From contig JACKJB010000003.1 in assembly GCA_020638155.1 (NCBI GenBank), forward strand, positions 186,001 to 250,000: a stretch of 64,000 nucleotides of DNA, given 5' to 3'. Below the pieces are notes generated by a model, which did not search any database, had not been told where the DNA came from, and worked only from the letters and a program-made list of their open reading frames with translations. Source of the stretch: Rhodospirillales bacterium (GTDB lineage Bacteria > Pseudomonadota > Alphaproteobacteria > Micavibrionales > Micavibrionaceae). Of this stretch, positions 16,026 through 22,949 are shown one piece after another (the stretch's first letter is position 1; each line of letters begins with the position of its first letter). The position numbers and the translations under genes are program-made.

Positions 16026-16742
16026 ATGAGCGATGACAGTAAAGACAACAAGCAAGACGAACCGGGCATTTTATCAAGAGTTTCCGATAGCATAACGGAA
16101 GGCCTTAGCGGCGCTTACAATAAAGGCAAGCAGGCCGTCAGTGATGGGATCGATAGCGTATCGGACGCCGCGGATAGTGTTACCGGCAGCGTCAGGGACG
16201 CTTTTGAAATGTCCGCCAAAGGCATCACCGATACGATCCAGGGCACACGGAATTTTGCCGCGGACGTTGTGCAAAAGGGCGTCAGCATCACAGCGGTCGT
16301 TGCCGGTGTTGCCGGTGAAGTCGCCCTATTTTCAGCAGGAATTGTTCCCTATCTGGTATTCGGCGGTTTACCGCTTGAGCTTGCGGGCGAAGTCGTGAAA
16401 AAAAGCGATCGGCTTTCAAAAACCATCCGCGGCGAGAAATCGCAATTTATCGGCGTCAACCACATCAAGAAAGAAGGCTTTTTAAAGAGCACAAACAAGG
16501 CGATGGCAATTCTTTATGATCCTAAACACGACGATGCCAACAACTCCGGCTTTGTCCAGATCGAAGAGAAAGAATTATATAACGCCCTGCACGGCCTGAA
16601 AGAAGCGGAAGAGAAAAACCGTCATGCCGTTTACATGACCGGGCTTGCCGCGGTGCAGGACCTTAAAAAGCGCGAAGGTCTTCAGCTGAGCAGCCCGGAT
16701 CTGGCTGCCGCAGCCAAGCAGGAAAGCCCAGCGCCCCGCTGA
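16026..16742 (+). CDS. uncharacterised protein between mreB and mreC, 238 residues
   Basis: Not recognised. The N-terminal ~90 residues are hydrophilic and full of Ser-Asp-Ala heptad-like repeats (KQAVSDGIDSVSDAADSVTG), suggesting an amphipathic coil. Next is one hydrophobic stretch (VVAGVAGEVALFSAGIVPYL). The charged C-terminal part has KKEGFLKSTNKAMAILYDPK and a polar tail. I use the ATG at 16026; a GTG at 16014 is also in frame and neither has a clear ribosome site. A TTGACA at 15956 may be its -35 box. It converges on mreB and diverges from mreC, so it breaks the usual mreBCD operon. Confidence 0.7.
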   Translation: MSDDSKDNKQDEPGILSRVSDSITEGLSGAYNKGKQAVSDGIDSVSDAADSVTGSVRDAFEMSAKGITDTIQGTRNFAADVVQKGVSITAVVAGVAGEVALFSAGIVPYLVFGGLPLELAGEVVKKSDRLSKTIRGEKSQFIGVNHIKKEGFLKSTNKAMAILYDPKHDDANNSGFVQIEEKELYNALHGLKEAEEKNRHAVYMTGLAAVQDLKKREGLQLSSPDLAAAAKQESPAPR

Positions 16743-16759
16743 TTTAAAACTCTGAAAGG

Positions 16760-17800
16760 TTAGTAAGTCCCAATCAATACGCTACGCAGCGCCTTGATTT
16801 CTTCGAGCGCGTGCCCCGTGCCTAAAGCAACGCAGGACAGCGGATCGTCGGCAATCGCAACGGCCAGCCCTGTCGCATGGCGCAGGACGAAATCCAGATT
16901 GGAAAGCAGCGCGCCGCCGCCGGTCAGGACAATGCCTTTTTCAACGATATCCGCGGCAAGTTCAGGCGGCGTATGTTCAAGGGCTACTTTAACCGCTTCG
17001 ACAATCTGGCCGACCGGCTCGGCCAGGCTTTCGGAGACCTGGCGTTCGGTAATGACGATTTCTTTCGGCACACCGTTCATCAGGTCGCGGCCTTTAATTT
17101 CGATCTTGCGGCCTTCGCCGTCGGCTGGCGGACAGGCCGAGCCGATTTCTTTTTTGATGCGCTCAGCCGTCGTTTCCCCGATAAGAAGATTATGCACCCG
17201 GCGGATATAAGCGATGATGGCCTCATCCATTTTATCCCCGCCAACGCGCACGGAGCGGGCATAGACGATCCCGCCCAGCGAGATCACGGCGACCTCGGTC
17301 GTGCCGCCGCCAATATCGACGACCATCGACCCGGTCGGTTCTGTGACGGGCAGGCCCGCCCCGATCGCGGCAGCCATCGGCTCTTCGATCAGGCCCACCT
17401 GCGATGCGCCTGCGCTTTCAGCCGATTCGATAATCGCGCGCTGCTCCACGGCGGTCGAGCCTGACGGCACACAGATCACCATTTTGGGCGACACGAAAGA
17501 GCGGCGGTTATGCACCTTGCGGATGAAGTGTTTAATCATCGCTTCTGTGACTTCGAAGTCGGCAATCACGCCGTCACGCAGCGGACGGATCGCAACAATA
17601 TTACCCGGCGTGCGGCCCAGCATTTGTTTCGCTTCGTTACCGACCGCCAATATCTGCTTCTTGCCGTGCGCCATGGAGATGGCCACCACGGACGGCTCGT
17701 TCAACACAATACCCTGATCGCGCACATAAACCAGCGTATTGGCCGTGCCCAGATCGATTGCCATATCGGCAGACATAAAACCGAACAGTTTTGAAAACAT
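16760..17800 (-). CDS. mreB: rod shape-determining protein MreB
   Basis: Bacterial actin that forms membrane-bound filaments and directs the elongation machinery; 346 residues, the usual length. The two phosphate-binding loops are seen in MAIDLGTANTLVYV and MVVDIGGGTTEVAVIS, and the adenosine motif in VLTGGGALLSNLD. The membrane-binding N-terminus is MFSKLFGFMS. AGGGAATC precedes the ATG. A promoter with two direct repeats just upstream lies at 17824-17875. mreC is not adjacent; an unknown gene on the other strand intervenes. Confidence 0.97.
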   Translation of the reverse strand: MFSKLFGFMSADMAIDLGTANTLVYVRDQGIVLNEPSVVAISMAHGKKQILAVGNEAKQMLGRTPGNIVAIRPLRDGVIADFEVTEAMIKHFIRKVHNRRSFVSPKMVICVPSGSTAVEQRAIIESAESAGASQVGLIEEPMAAAIGAGLPVTEPTGSMVVDIGGGTTEVAVISLGGIVYARSVRVGGDKMDEAIIAYIRRVHNLLIGETTAERIKKEIGSACPPADGEGRKIEIKGRDLMNGVPKEIVITERQVSESLAEPVGQIVEAVKVALEHTPPELAADIVEKGIVLTGGGALLSNLDFVLRHATGLAVAIADDPLSCVALGTGHALEEIKALRSVLIGTY

Positions 17801-17823
17801 TGCGATTCCCTATGAATTGCAAA

Positions 17824-17853
17824 GGTTATAGCAGAGGAAATAAGGTGCTGTCA
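17824..17853 (-). promoter_or_regulatory. mreB promoter
   Basis: On the minus strand GTGACA (17848-17853), an 18-base spacer, then TATAAC (17824-17829), about 24 bases before the mreB ATG. Both boxes are near consensus. Confidence 0.6.
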
Positions 17854-17854
17854 C

Positions 17855-17875
17855 CAGTTATCACGATAGTTATCA
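17855..17875 (-). promoter_or_regulatory. tandem direct repeats upstream of the mreB -35 box
   Basis: Two exact copies of GTGATAACT (plus strand AGTTATCAC at 17855-17863 and 17867-17875), 12 bases apart, directly upstream of the -35 box. Position and spacing suit an activator that binds one face of the helix. The regulator is unknown. Confidence 0.45.
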
Positions 17876-17891
17876 CCTTAGTTTTTACGGC

Positions 17892-17920
17892 TTGACCTCA
17901 AAATATGAAAAAGCTACGGT
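17892..17920 (+). promoter_or_regulatory. candidate promoter for the exported ChaN/EreA-like gene
   Basis: TTGACC (17892-17897), a 17-base spacer, then TACGGT (17915-17920), about 40 bases before the ATG at 17964. The -10 box is weak. Confidence 0.35.
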
Positions 17921-17963
17921 CGCTCTTTCATAAAAACAATAAATATATAAGGGAGGCACCTTT

Positions 17964-19040
17964 ATGAAACACACTGGAAAATTATTGCATGCTGCTGCTG
18001 GAATGGCATTTGCACTGATGGCAAGCGGCGCAGCCTATGCCGAAGAGGACAAGGCACCAACCACGGACAGGCCGACACATTATGAAGGGATCCCGGTTGA
18101 TAAAATCTGCGCGCCCGATCCGCTGCCTTCGGGTCAGCATAGCGGCCCGCCGGCCATGTCCTTAAGCCAGCAGGATTCCCAAAACGGAAACCAGTTTTAC
18201 GGCTCTGCCATGGGTAACAGGCAATTCCTGCTGTTTGGCGATACGAACCATTACGATCACCGGATTTCCGATTACTTTTATAGTCACGATAATATCGACC
18301 GGCTATCGGCACAGGGCGTCAAACATATCTTCATCGAGATGGGGCCGCAAAACCAATATATCATTGATGACCTGGTCAGCGGCAAAATGACCGATGATGA
18401 TTTTGCCAAAATAAATAAAGGCGGGATCTGGGATCATAACAATAAAAGCGATTACGAGCAGGATCTGCATGCGGCACAAGGCATCTTATATGCGGCGGCC
18501 AAAGGCATCAAAATCCATGCCGTGGACCTGAAAGGCCATACGAGCGTGACAAAAGCGGACCGCGAAGAGCTGTATAAATTCATAAAAGACCGCTCCCGCA
18601 CCTTTGCCGCGCTTTGCCCGCAAAACGACAGCATGACGATGGCCTTTATTCAGGCCTATCACGGCAAACGGCAGGCTTACCTGCAACATTATGCGCCGAT
18701 CTTTAATGAATTGATGGCGACACGCTATGACGATACCGAACGCGCCGCACTCATCAAATCCATTGCCGGGAACGAGCGCAGCGCCGTTTTCTATGGCTCC
18801 GGCCATTATGACGGGCCGAAAAGCATGCCTGCCCTGCTCGGCCCTGAAAACAGCGTGCAGATTTATATCTTCCCGGATGCCCGGCAAGTCGAAGGTCAAT
18901 ATGCGCAAGGCGAATTTACCGGGGTCGATTTCGGGCATATTGTCAGTGAGAATAAGGTTTACCAACTGGGAACGGTCACGTTTGACGGCCTGAATCAAAA
19001 CCAAAGCGCCAAGCCGCAAGCGGCAAAGCCGTCGATATAA
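17964..19040 (+). CDS. exported ChaN / EreA-TraB-like protein
   Basis: 358 residues with a clear Sec signal peptide (MKHTGKLLHAAAGMAFALMA, cleavage near AYA-EED), so periplasmic or secreted. The fold marks of the ChaN/EreA-like superfamily are FLLFGDTNHYDHRISDYF (about 88-105), KHIFIEMGP (about 119), IKIHAVDLKG and a late VFYGSGHYDG. The Asp/His/Glu in these patches are the usual metal- or haem-site candidates. Substrate unknown. GGGAGG upstream of the ATG is strong. The next gene, an M48 protease, reads the same way but has its own promoter. Family assignment rests on these motifs only. Confidence 0.6.
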   Translation: MKHTGKLLHAAAGMAFALMASGAAYAEEDKAPTTDRPTHYEGIPVDKICAPDPLPSGQHSGPPAMSLSQQDSQNGNQFYGSAMGNRQFLLFGDTNHYDHRISDYFYSHDNIDRLSAQGVKHIFIEMGPQNQYIIDDLVSGKMTDDDFAKINKGGIWDHNNKSDYEQDLHAAQGILYAAAKGIKIHAVDLKGHTSVTKADREELYKFIKDRSRTFAALCPQNDSMTMAFIQAYHGKRQAYLQHYAPIFNELMATRYDDTERAALIKSIAGNERSAVFYGSGHYDGPKSMPALLGPENSVQIYIFPDARQVEGQYAQGEFTGVDFGHIVSENKVYQLGTVTFDGLNQNQSAKPQAAKPSI

Positions 19041-19098
19041 AAATAAGAACGCCCATTTTCAATCGACACAAGCTTTCATAACAAAAGCCAGTATTTTG

Positions 19099-19127
19099 TT
19101 GACGTAACAACCCCCTCTGTCTATTAG
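19099..19127 (+). promoter_or_regulatory. promoter of the M48 protease gene
   Basis: TTGACG (19099-19104), a 17-base spacer, then TATTAG (19122-19127), ending 26 bases before the TTG start at 19154. Confidence 0.5.
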
Positions 19128-19153
19128 ACTATGGAAATGAAAGGATCAAACCA

Positions 19154-20539
19154 TTGCCAACGACAGCGCCCGGGAAAACTGCTGTGCCAGTAAAATATTT
19201 TCAACCTGTCAACTATGCGCAGGAAACAGTTCACTTTGCCAGCGCAACAGCTGTCATGGCCGGGGTTGGCTGGTGGGTCGGTCCCTGGGTTCTTGCAGGC
19301 TGTGCTGCCGGGGCAGGCCTATTGACGCTCGCAGGAGGCAAATTCGCCCACAGGCTTGTCGGAAAATTTTTTAGCAAACGTGAGTTGACCGACCACCAAA
19401 ACAAAGGACTTGCGCGCTATATTCAAGAATTTACAAACAAAGCTGCGCTACCAAAGATCCCGGCTCTATATGATTTCGAGCTTGATATAGATAACGCGAA
19501 AGACCGTAAAGACGACCTTATGGAGGTACCGCAGATTAAGCGTATTATGAATGCTGCGGCCGGAGGTCTGGGCGAGCATTTCCTTCTGGTTTCACAACCT
19601 TTGCTTGATGCGTTGGAACCGGAAGAGATTCGCGCGGTCATGGCCCATGAATTTACGCATTTAGGGGCAAATCATACGAAGCTGTCTCTGGCTTCCGGAT
19701 GGCTTCTTACAACAACCATGTTCGCCGGAACATTCGCTCTTGGCAGCGCGGTATTAAGTGCAGGCTGGATTGCCGGCGCATTATCAGTCGCAGGCGTTAT
19801 AGGACTATCTTATGCCGGCGCTAAGCTTATGCCGAAAAAAGAAGATCAGTATACAAGAGATGGCGAGATCCGTCCCAAAGCAAAAGCCGTCGAACTGGGC
19901 GTGATGGCCGGACAGGAAATCATTTCTGTGGCTGTATTGGCCGTAGTCAATCCTGTTGTCGTTTTAACAGCCTATGCTGTTGAGCAAGGATCTTTCTGGG
20001 CGGCAAACCTCATCAATAAAAGCGCAAGCCGCCGCCGTGAATTCCAAGCAGACCGGGGCGCCGTTGATATGGGCGCTAACCCCTTGATGCTCATAAAAGC
20101 TCTTCGCAAAATTGAGAAATCGCTTGAATTAAACGCCCCGGACCTGGCCGATGTGCTCAACTGGCGCAAAGGCCCATGGTATATGCGCGCCTTAAAAATG
20201 GCGGGCTCTATCGTAAAATCACACCCTGACATACACAGGCGCTGTAAACGTCTTGCGAAGATGGCACAGCAACACGGTTACGATACAGCCGCAATTAACG
20301 CAGCACTTTATGAGCCACTTGATGAAACCGGCCTGCTTTTTACAGACGATCGCCCCGCAAGCTCTGAGCATAGCGATCATGGGGAAAAAGTTTCAGATGT
20401 CCATGCGCATCCTTTAGATGATGGAAAAGGATATGCGCAGACCGCCTTTAAAAACACATCTGAAGCACCGGAACAACCAAAACGGCCTTCGCAACAGCTA
20501 TCGCCATTACCAACGCAACACAAAGACCGACACCTTTAA
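19154..20539 (+). CDS. membrane zinc metalloprotease, M48 family
   Basis: 461 residues. The N-terminus has hydrophobic helices (TAVMAGVGWWVGPWVLAGCA). The zinc motif HEFTH is at about residue 165 in VMAHEFTHLGANH. Two or more helices follow (LLTTTMFAGTFALGSAVLSA). The third zinc ligand Glu is in SRRREFQADRGAVDMGANP, as in HtpX/Ste24 relatives. The C-terminal ~90 residues are polar, rich in Pro, Gln and His, and probably disordered. The start is TTG with AAGGATC upstream; the nearby ATG at 19131 is in another frame. Likely an inner-membrane quality-control protease; substrate unknown. Confidence 0.82.
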   Translation: MPTTAPGKTAVPVKYFQPVNYAQETVHFASATAVMAGVGWWVGPWVLAGCAAGAGLLTLAGGKFAHRLVGKFFSKRELTDHQNKGLARYIQEFTNKAALPKIPALYDFELDIDNAKDRKDDLMEVPQIKRIMNAAAGGLGEHFLLVSQPLLDALEPEEIRAVMAHEFTHLGANHTKLSLASGWLLTTTMFAGTFALGSAVLSAGWIAGALSVAGVIGLSYAGAKLMPKKEDQYTRDGEIRPKAKAVELGVMAGQEIISVAVLAVVNPVVVLTAYAVEQGSFWAANLINKSASRRREFQADRGAVDMGANPLMLIKALRKIEKSLELNAPDLADVLNWRKGPWYMRALKMAGSIVKSHPDIHRRCKRLAKMAQQHGYDTAAINAALYEPLDETGLLFTDDRPASSEHSDHGEKVSDVHAHPLDDGKGYAQTAFKNTSEAPEQPKRPSQQLSPLPTQHKDRHL

Positions 20540-20586
20540 AAAGTGCCTTATGTTACCTATTTCCTGTCTTCAGGTATGATTAAAAC

Positions 20587-20615
20587 AAAAGGCCCGCGAC
20601 AGCAGGCCTTTTTCT
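20587..20615. terminator. bidirectional intrinsic terminator
   Basis: Stem AAAAGGCC / GGCCTTTT (20587-20612) with a 10-base loop, followed by T on the plus side and A/T on the other. It lies between the convergent M48 gene and rpmJ and can serve both. Confidence 0.75.
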
Positions 20616-20668
20616 TATAAGAGGTACGTTTACCGTGCGAAAATCGCAGCAATACTCAGCCTTGAGGG

Positions 20669-20794
20669 TTAGCCCTGGCGGCCTTTCATGCGCGGGTTAC
20701 GCTTGTTAATGATGTAAACGCGGCCGCGGCGGCGGACCAGCTTGCTGTTCCGGTCGCGGGATTTCCATGTTTTCAGCGAATTTTTAACTTTCAT
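20669..20794 (-). CDS. rpmJ: 50S ribosomal protein L36
   Basis: 41-residue large-subunit ribosomal protein, the longer form without zinc ligands found in many Gram-negatives: MKVKNSLKTWKSRDRNSKLV, then RRRGRVYIINKRNPRMKGRQG in two blocks. The ATG at 20794 is the family start; a 31-codon extension upstream is not family sequence. It stands alone, away from the ribosomal operons, as is usual for this paralogue. Confidence 0.95.
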   Translation of the reverse strand: MKVKNSLKTWKSRDRNSKLVRRRGRVYIINKRNPRMKGRQG

Positions 20795-20897
20795 CGTTCT
20801 ATCTTTCGCAGTTTCCGTTTGCGCACAAAATGCGCCATAATTCCTAAAAGAGAGCGCACAATACAAAGCTCTGCACGGCTTTGTCAAGCATTCTCTT

Positions 20898-21293
20898 TTA
20901 AATCTTTATCCCGCCCAAATACAGGACAATCAGGACGATATAGCCCAAATGGGTATAGTTATGCAATTCCTGATCCAGACCAAAGGCGCACCAGAAGCAT
21001 TTTTTCTCGTAATCCCAGCCTTTTTTATAGGTCATCAGCCCCTTGATCCGGTCGATCCCGCCGTGAATCACAACATCCACAAGCCCCAGCCACCATAAGG
21101 ACGGTGCAAAAATGAGAGCCACCAGCGTTGTCCCGACTCCATGAAACGCCACATGGGAGGCCAGCGCCTTATACCCTTCCGGCCCCGGCATACCTTTTGT
21201 CATCGCCATCCAGTTGGTCTGAAAGACGAAATCGCATAGAAACTGTTTCAGGCGGAACGCTATATAAAGTGATAAAAGGGTAAGCGGGGTCAT
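20898..21293 (-). CDS. DUF3307-like membrane protein
   Basis: 131 residues. The pattern FRLKQFLCDFVFQTNWMAM followed later by LASHVAFHG, then LGLVDVVIHGGIDRIKG, matches the DUF3307 family of small membrane proteins (conserved DF-Q, H, and D-x-x-H-x-x-x-D-x-x-K features). Hydrophobic segments include GVGTTLVALIFAPSLWWLGL and YIVLIVLYLGGI at the end. Function of the family is unknown. AAGGGCC precedes the ATG. It is a monocistronic unit ending 103 bases before rpmJ. Confidence 0.65.
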   Translation of the reverse strand: MTPLTLLSLYIAFRLKQFLCDFVFQTNWMAMTKGMPGPEGYKALASHVAFHGVGTTLVALIFAPSLWWLGLVDVVIHGGIDRIKGLMTYKKGWDYEKKCFWCAFGLDQELHNYTHLGYIVLIVLYLGGIKI

Positions 21294-21426
21294 AAAAGGC
21301 CCTTAACAAGGTAAAATAAACAATATTTCTGCGGCTATTATGAAGTGAAAAATGTCCCCTGCCAAGACGGGTTTGCCTTAAAAGATTCAAACAATCCATT
21401 GATTTCCTGAAAAAACCGCCGCATCA

Positions 21427-21463
21427 TTAACCAAAAGATAACCTCTCTTTTGCATCATATAAT
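21427..21463 (+). promoter_or_regulatory. CtrA-type box in the -35 position plus perfect -10 box
   Basis: TTAACCAAAAGATAACC (21427-21443) fits the CtrA consensus TTAA-N7-TTAAC with one mismatch. TATAAT is perfect at 21458-21463, and no -35 box is present except the CtrA site. This layout is typical of promoters switched on by CtrA in Alphaproteobacteria. The start point would be near 21470, which rules out the TTG at 21467 as a start codon and favours the ATG at 21524. Confidence 0.55.
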
Positions 21464-21523
21464 GGTTTGGGGGAGTTCTCCTCTTTCACGACTTTTAAAA
21501 ATAACGCTGCGGGGCGTACTCTG

Positions 21524-22747
21524 ATGGAAGACAAACAGGCTAAAAAATCATTCAAAGCCGGCGATGTAATCATGCGCCAGGGCGAAAAGGGTGATTGCGC
21601 CTATATCATTGAAACCGGCCAGGTTGAAATCCTGATCGAGAAATCCGACGGCTCGACCCAGCAGGTCGGCACCCGCGGCGAAGGCACGATTATCGGCGAA
21701 ATGGCGATTGTCGATGAAGCGCCGCGCACCGCGACCGTCAAAGCGCTTAAAGACTGCACGATGCTGGAAATCTCGCGCGACGATTTTGCCATGCGCCTGA
21801 AAAGCACCGATCCGGTTATCCAGATGATCTCCCAAGTGATCCTGACGCGCTATCGCGATACATTGACCCGTGCGGAAATTTTGGGCGAAAGCAACAACTA
21901 CCCGCCGACAGAAGCGATCGAACGCAACTACACGGCCCAGACCGATGTCGTTGAATCGGTCAAAATCGCCAATGAATTCAAGGCGGCCCTGAATAACGAT
22001 GAAATCGACATGCATTACCAGCCGATCATTGATCTTGGCAAAGGCAGCGTGATCGGCTTTGAAGCCCTGATGCGCTGGACTCATAAAGAACAAGGCTTTA
22101 TTTCGCCAGGCGTGTTTATTCCGATTGCTGAAAAAAGCGGCCTGATCGTTGAAGCCAGTAAATGGGCCATCAAGGAATCCTGCGCCGCGCTGGGCCGGAT
22201 TGAAAAGGCCGTGGGCAACACTACTCCGATGTATATGAGCGTCAACTTTTCCAGCCATGACTTTGCAGAAGAAGACTTCGTCGAAAATCTTTTGAGAACC
22301 ATTAACGCCAGTGCCGTAACGCCGGAACAAATCAAACTTGAAATTACCGAGCGCCTGCTGATCCAGCAACCGGATAATGCAAAAGAAACATTGCAGGCCT
22401 GCCGTGATGCCGGCATGGGGATCGCCATTGACGATTTCGGGACGGGCTATTCTTCGCTGAGTTACCTGTATTATTTCCCGATTGAAGTCCTGAAGATCGA
22501 CCAGAGCTTCGTGCGCGCCATGTATAAAGAAGAACGCAGCCTGGAACTGGTTAAATCGATTATCGGCCTTGGCAAGAATATGGGCCTGAATATCGTGGCC
22601 GAAGGGGTCGAACATATCGAAGAAGCCCGCCTGCTCCAGGATATGGGCTGTGACAGCGCCCAGGGTTATTATTTTGCAAAACCGATGTCCGAAGAAGACG
22701 TCATCAAATTGCTCAATAGCTGGGAACCGGTCAAAATCTCGGCCTAA
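21524..22747 (+). CDS. cyclic-nucleotide-binding EAL protein (c-di-GMP phosphodiesterase)
   Basis: 407 residues. N-terminal cyclic-nucleotide-binding domain (about 10-115), with the phosphate cassette GEMAIVDEAPRTATVKA, including the Glu and Arg that bind cAMP or cGMP in Crp-like folds. A linker leads to a C-terminal EAL domain (about 150-395) whose catalytic marks look complete: FEALMRW, VNFSS, LEITERLL, IAIDDFGTGYSS, LKIDQSF, AEGVE and QGYYFAKP. It should hydrolyse c-di-GMP under control of a cyclic mononucleotide; there are no membrane segments. It is followed by two giant surface proteins and faces an operon ending in an adenylate cyclase, which suggests cAMP as ligand. Confidence 0.88.
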   Translation: MEDKQAKKSFKAGDVIMRQGEKGDCAYIIETGQVEILIEKSDGSTQQVGTRGEGTIIGEMAIVDEAPRTATVKALKDCTMLEISRDDFAMRLKSTDPVIQMISQVILTRYRDTLTRAEILGESNNYPPTEAIERNYTAQTDVVESVKIANEFKAALNNDEIDMHYQPIIDLGKGSVIGFEALMRWTHKEQGFISPGVFIPIAEKSGLIVEASKWAIKESCAALGRIEKAVGNTTPMYMSVNFSSHDFAEEDFVENLLRTINASAVTPEQIKLEITERLLIQQPDNAKETLQACRDAGMGIAIDDFGTGYSSLSYLYYFPIEVLKIDQSFVRAMYKEERSLELVKSIIGLGKNMGLNIVAEGVEHIEEARLLQDMGCDSAQGYYFAKPMSEEDVIKLLNSWEPVKISA

Positions 22748-22949
22748 CCCCCTGATAAATCAGCGATAAACACATCAACATTTGTAAAAAATTTTTTTCT
22801 GCTTTTGTCTAAAAAATGCAGGGATTGTGTCATCGTTCACAGTTTTATCTTATGTGAAAAGATATACTGAAGATAGAAGATAGCAAAAAAGCGCGGGGCT
22901 TTCGTATCTCTTCTACGATTGAAACAGTTGAACTTCAGGGTAAGACATT
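22748..22949. other. leader region of the first giant surface-protein gene
   Basis: About 200 bases, AT-rich on the left. A TATACT at about 22864 may be a -10 box, but no matching -35 box is present. No c-di-GMP riboswitch core was recognised. CAGGG lies upstream of the ATG. Confidence 0.3.

Noticed and set aside
21462..21524. 20-codon upstream frame overlapping the EAL start codon (ATGA-like junction)
   Set aside because: Its ATG lies inside the -10 box, so it would be upstream of the transcript start.
21548..22615. 355-codon open frame antisense to the EAL gene
   Set aside because: The EAL frame has complete domain motifs; the antisense frame is a by-product of its codon use.
22748..22949. 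c-di-GMP (GEMM) riboswitch before the giant genes
   Set aside because: I looked in this leader and in 26341-26415 for the conserved GEMM core and did not see it.
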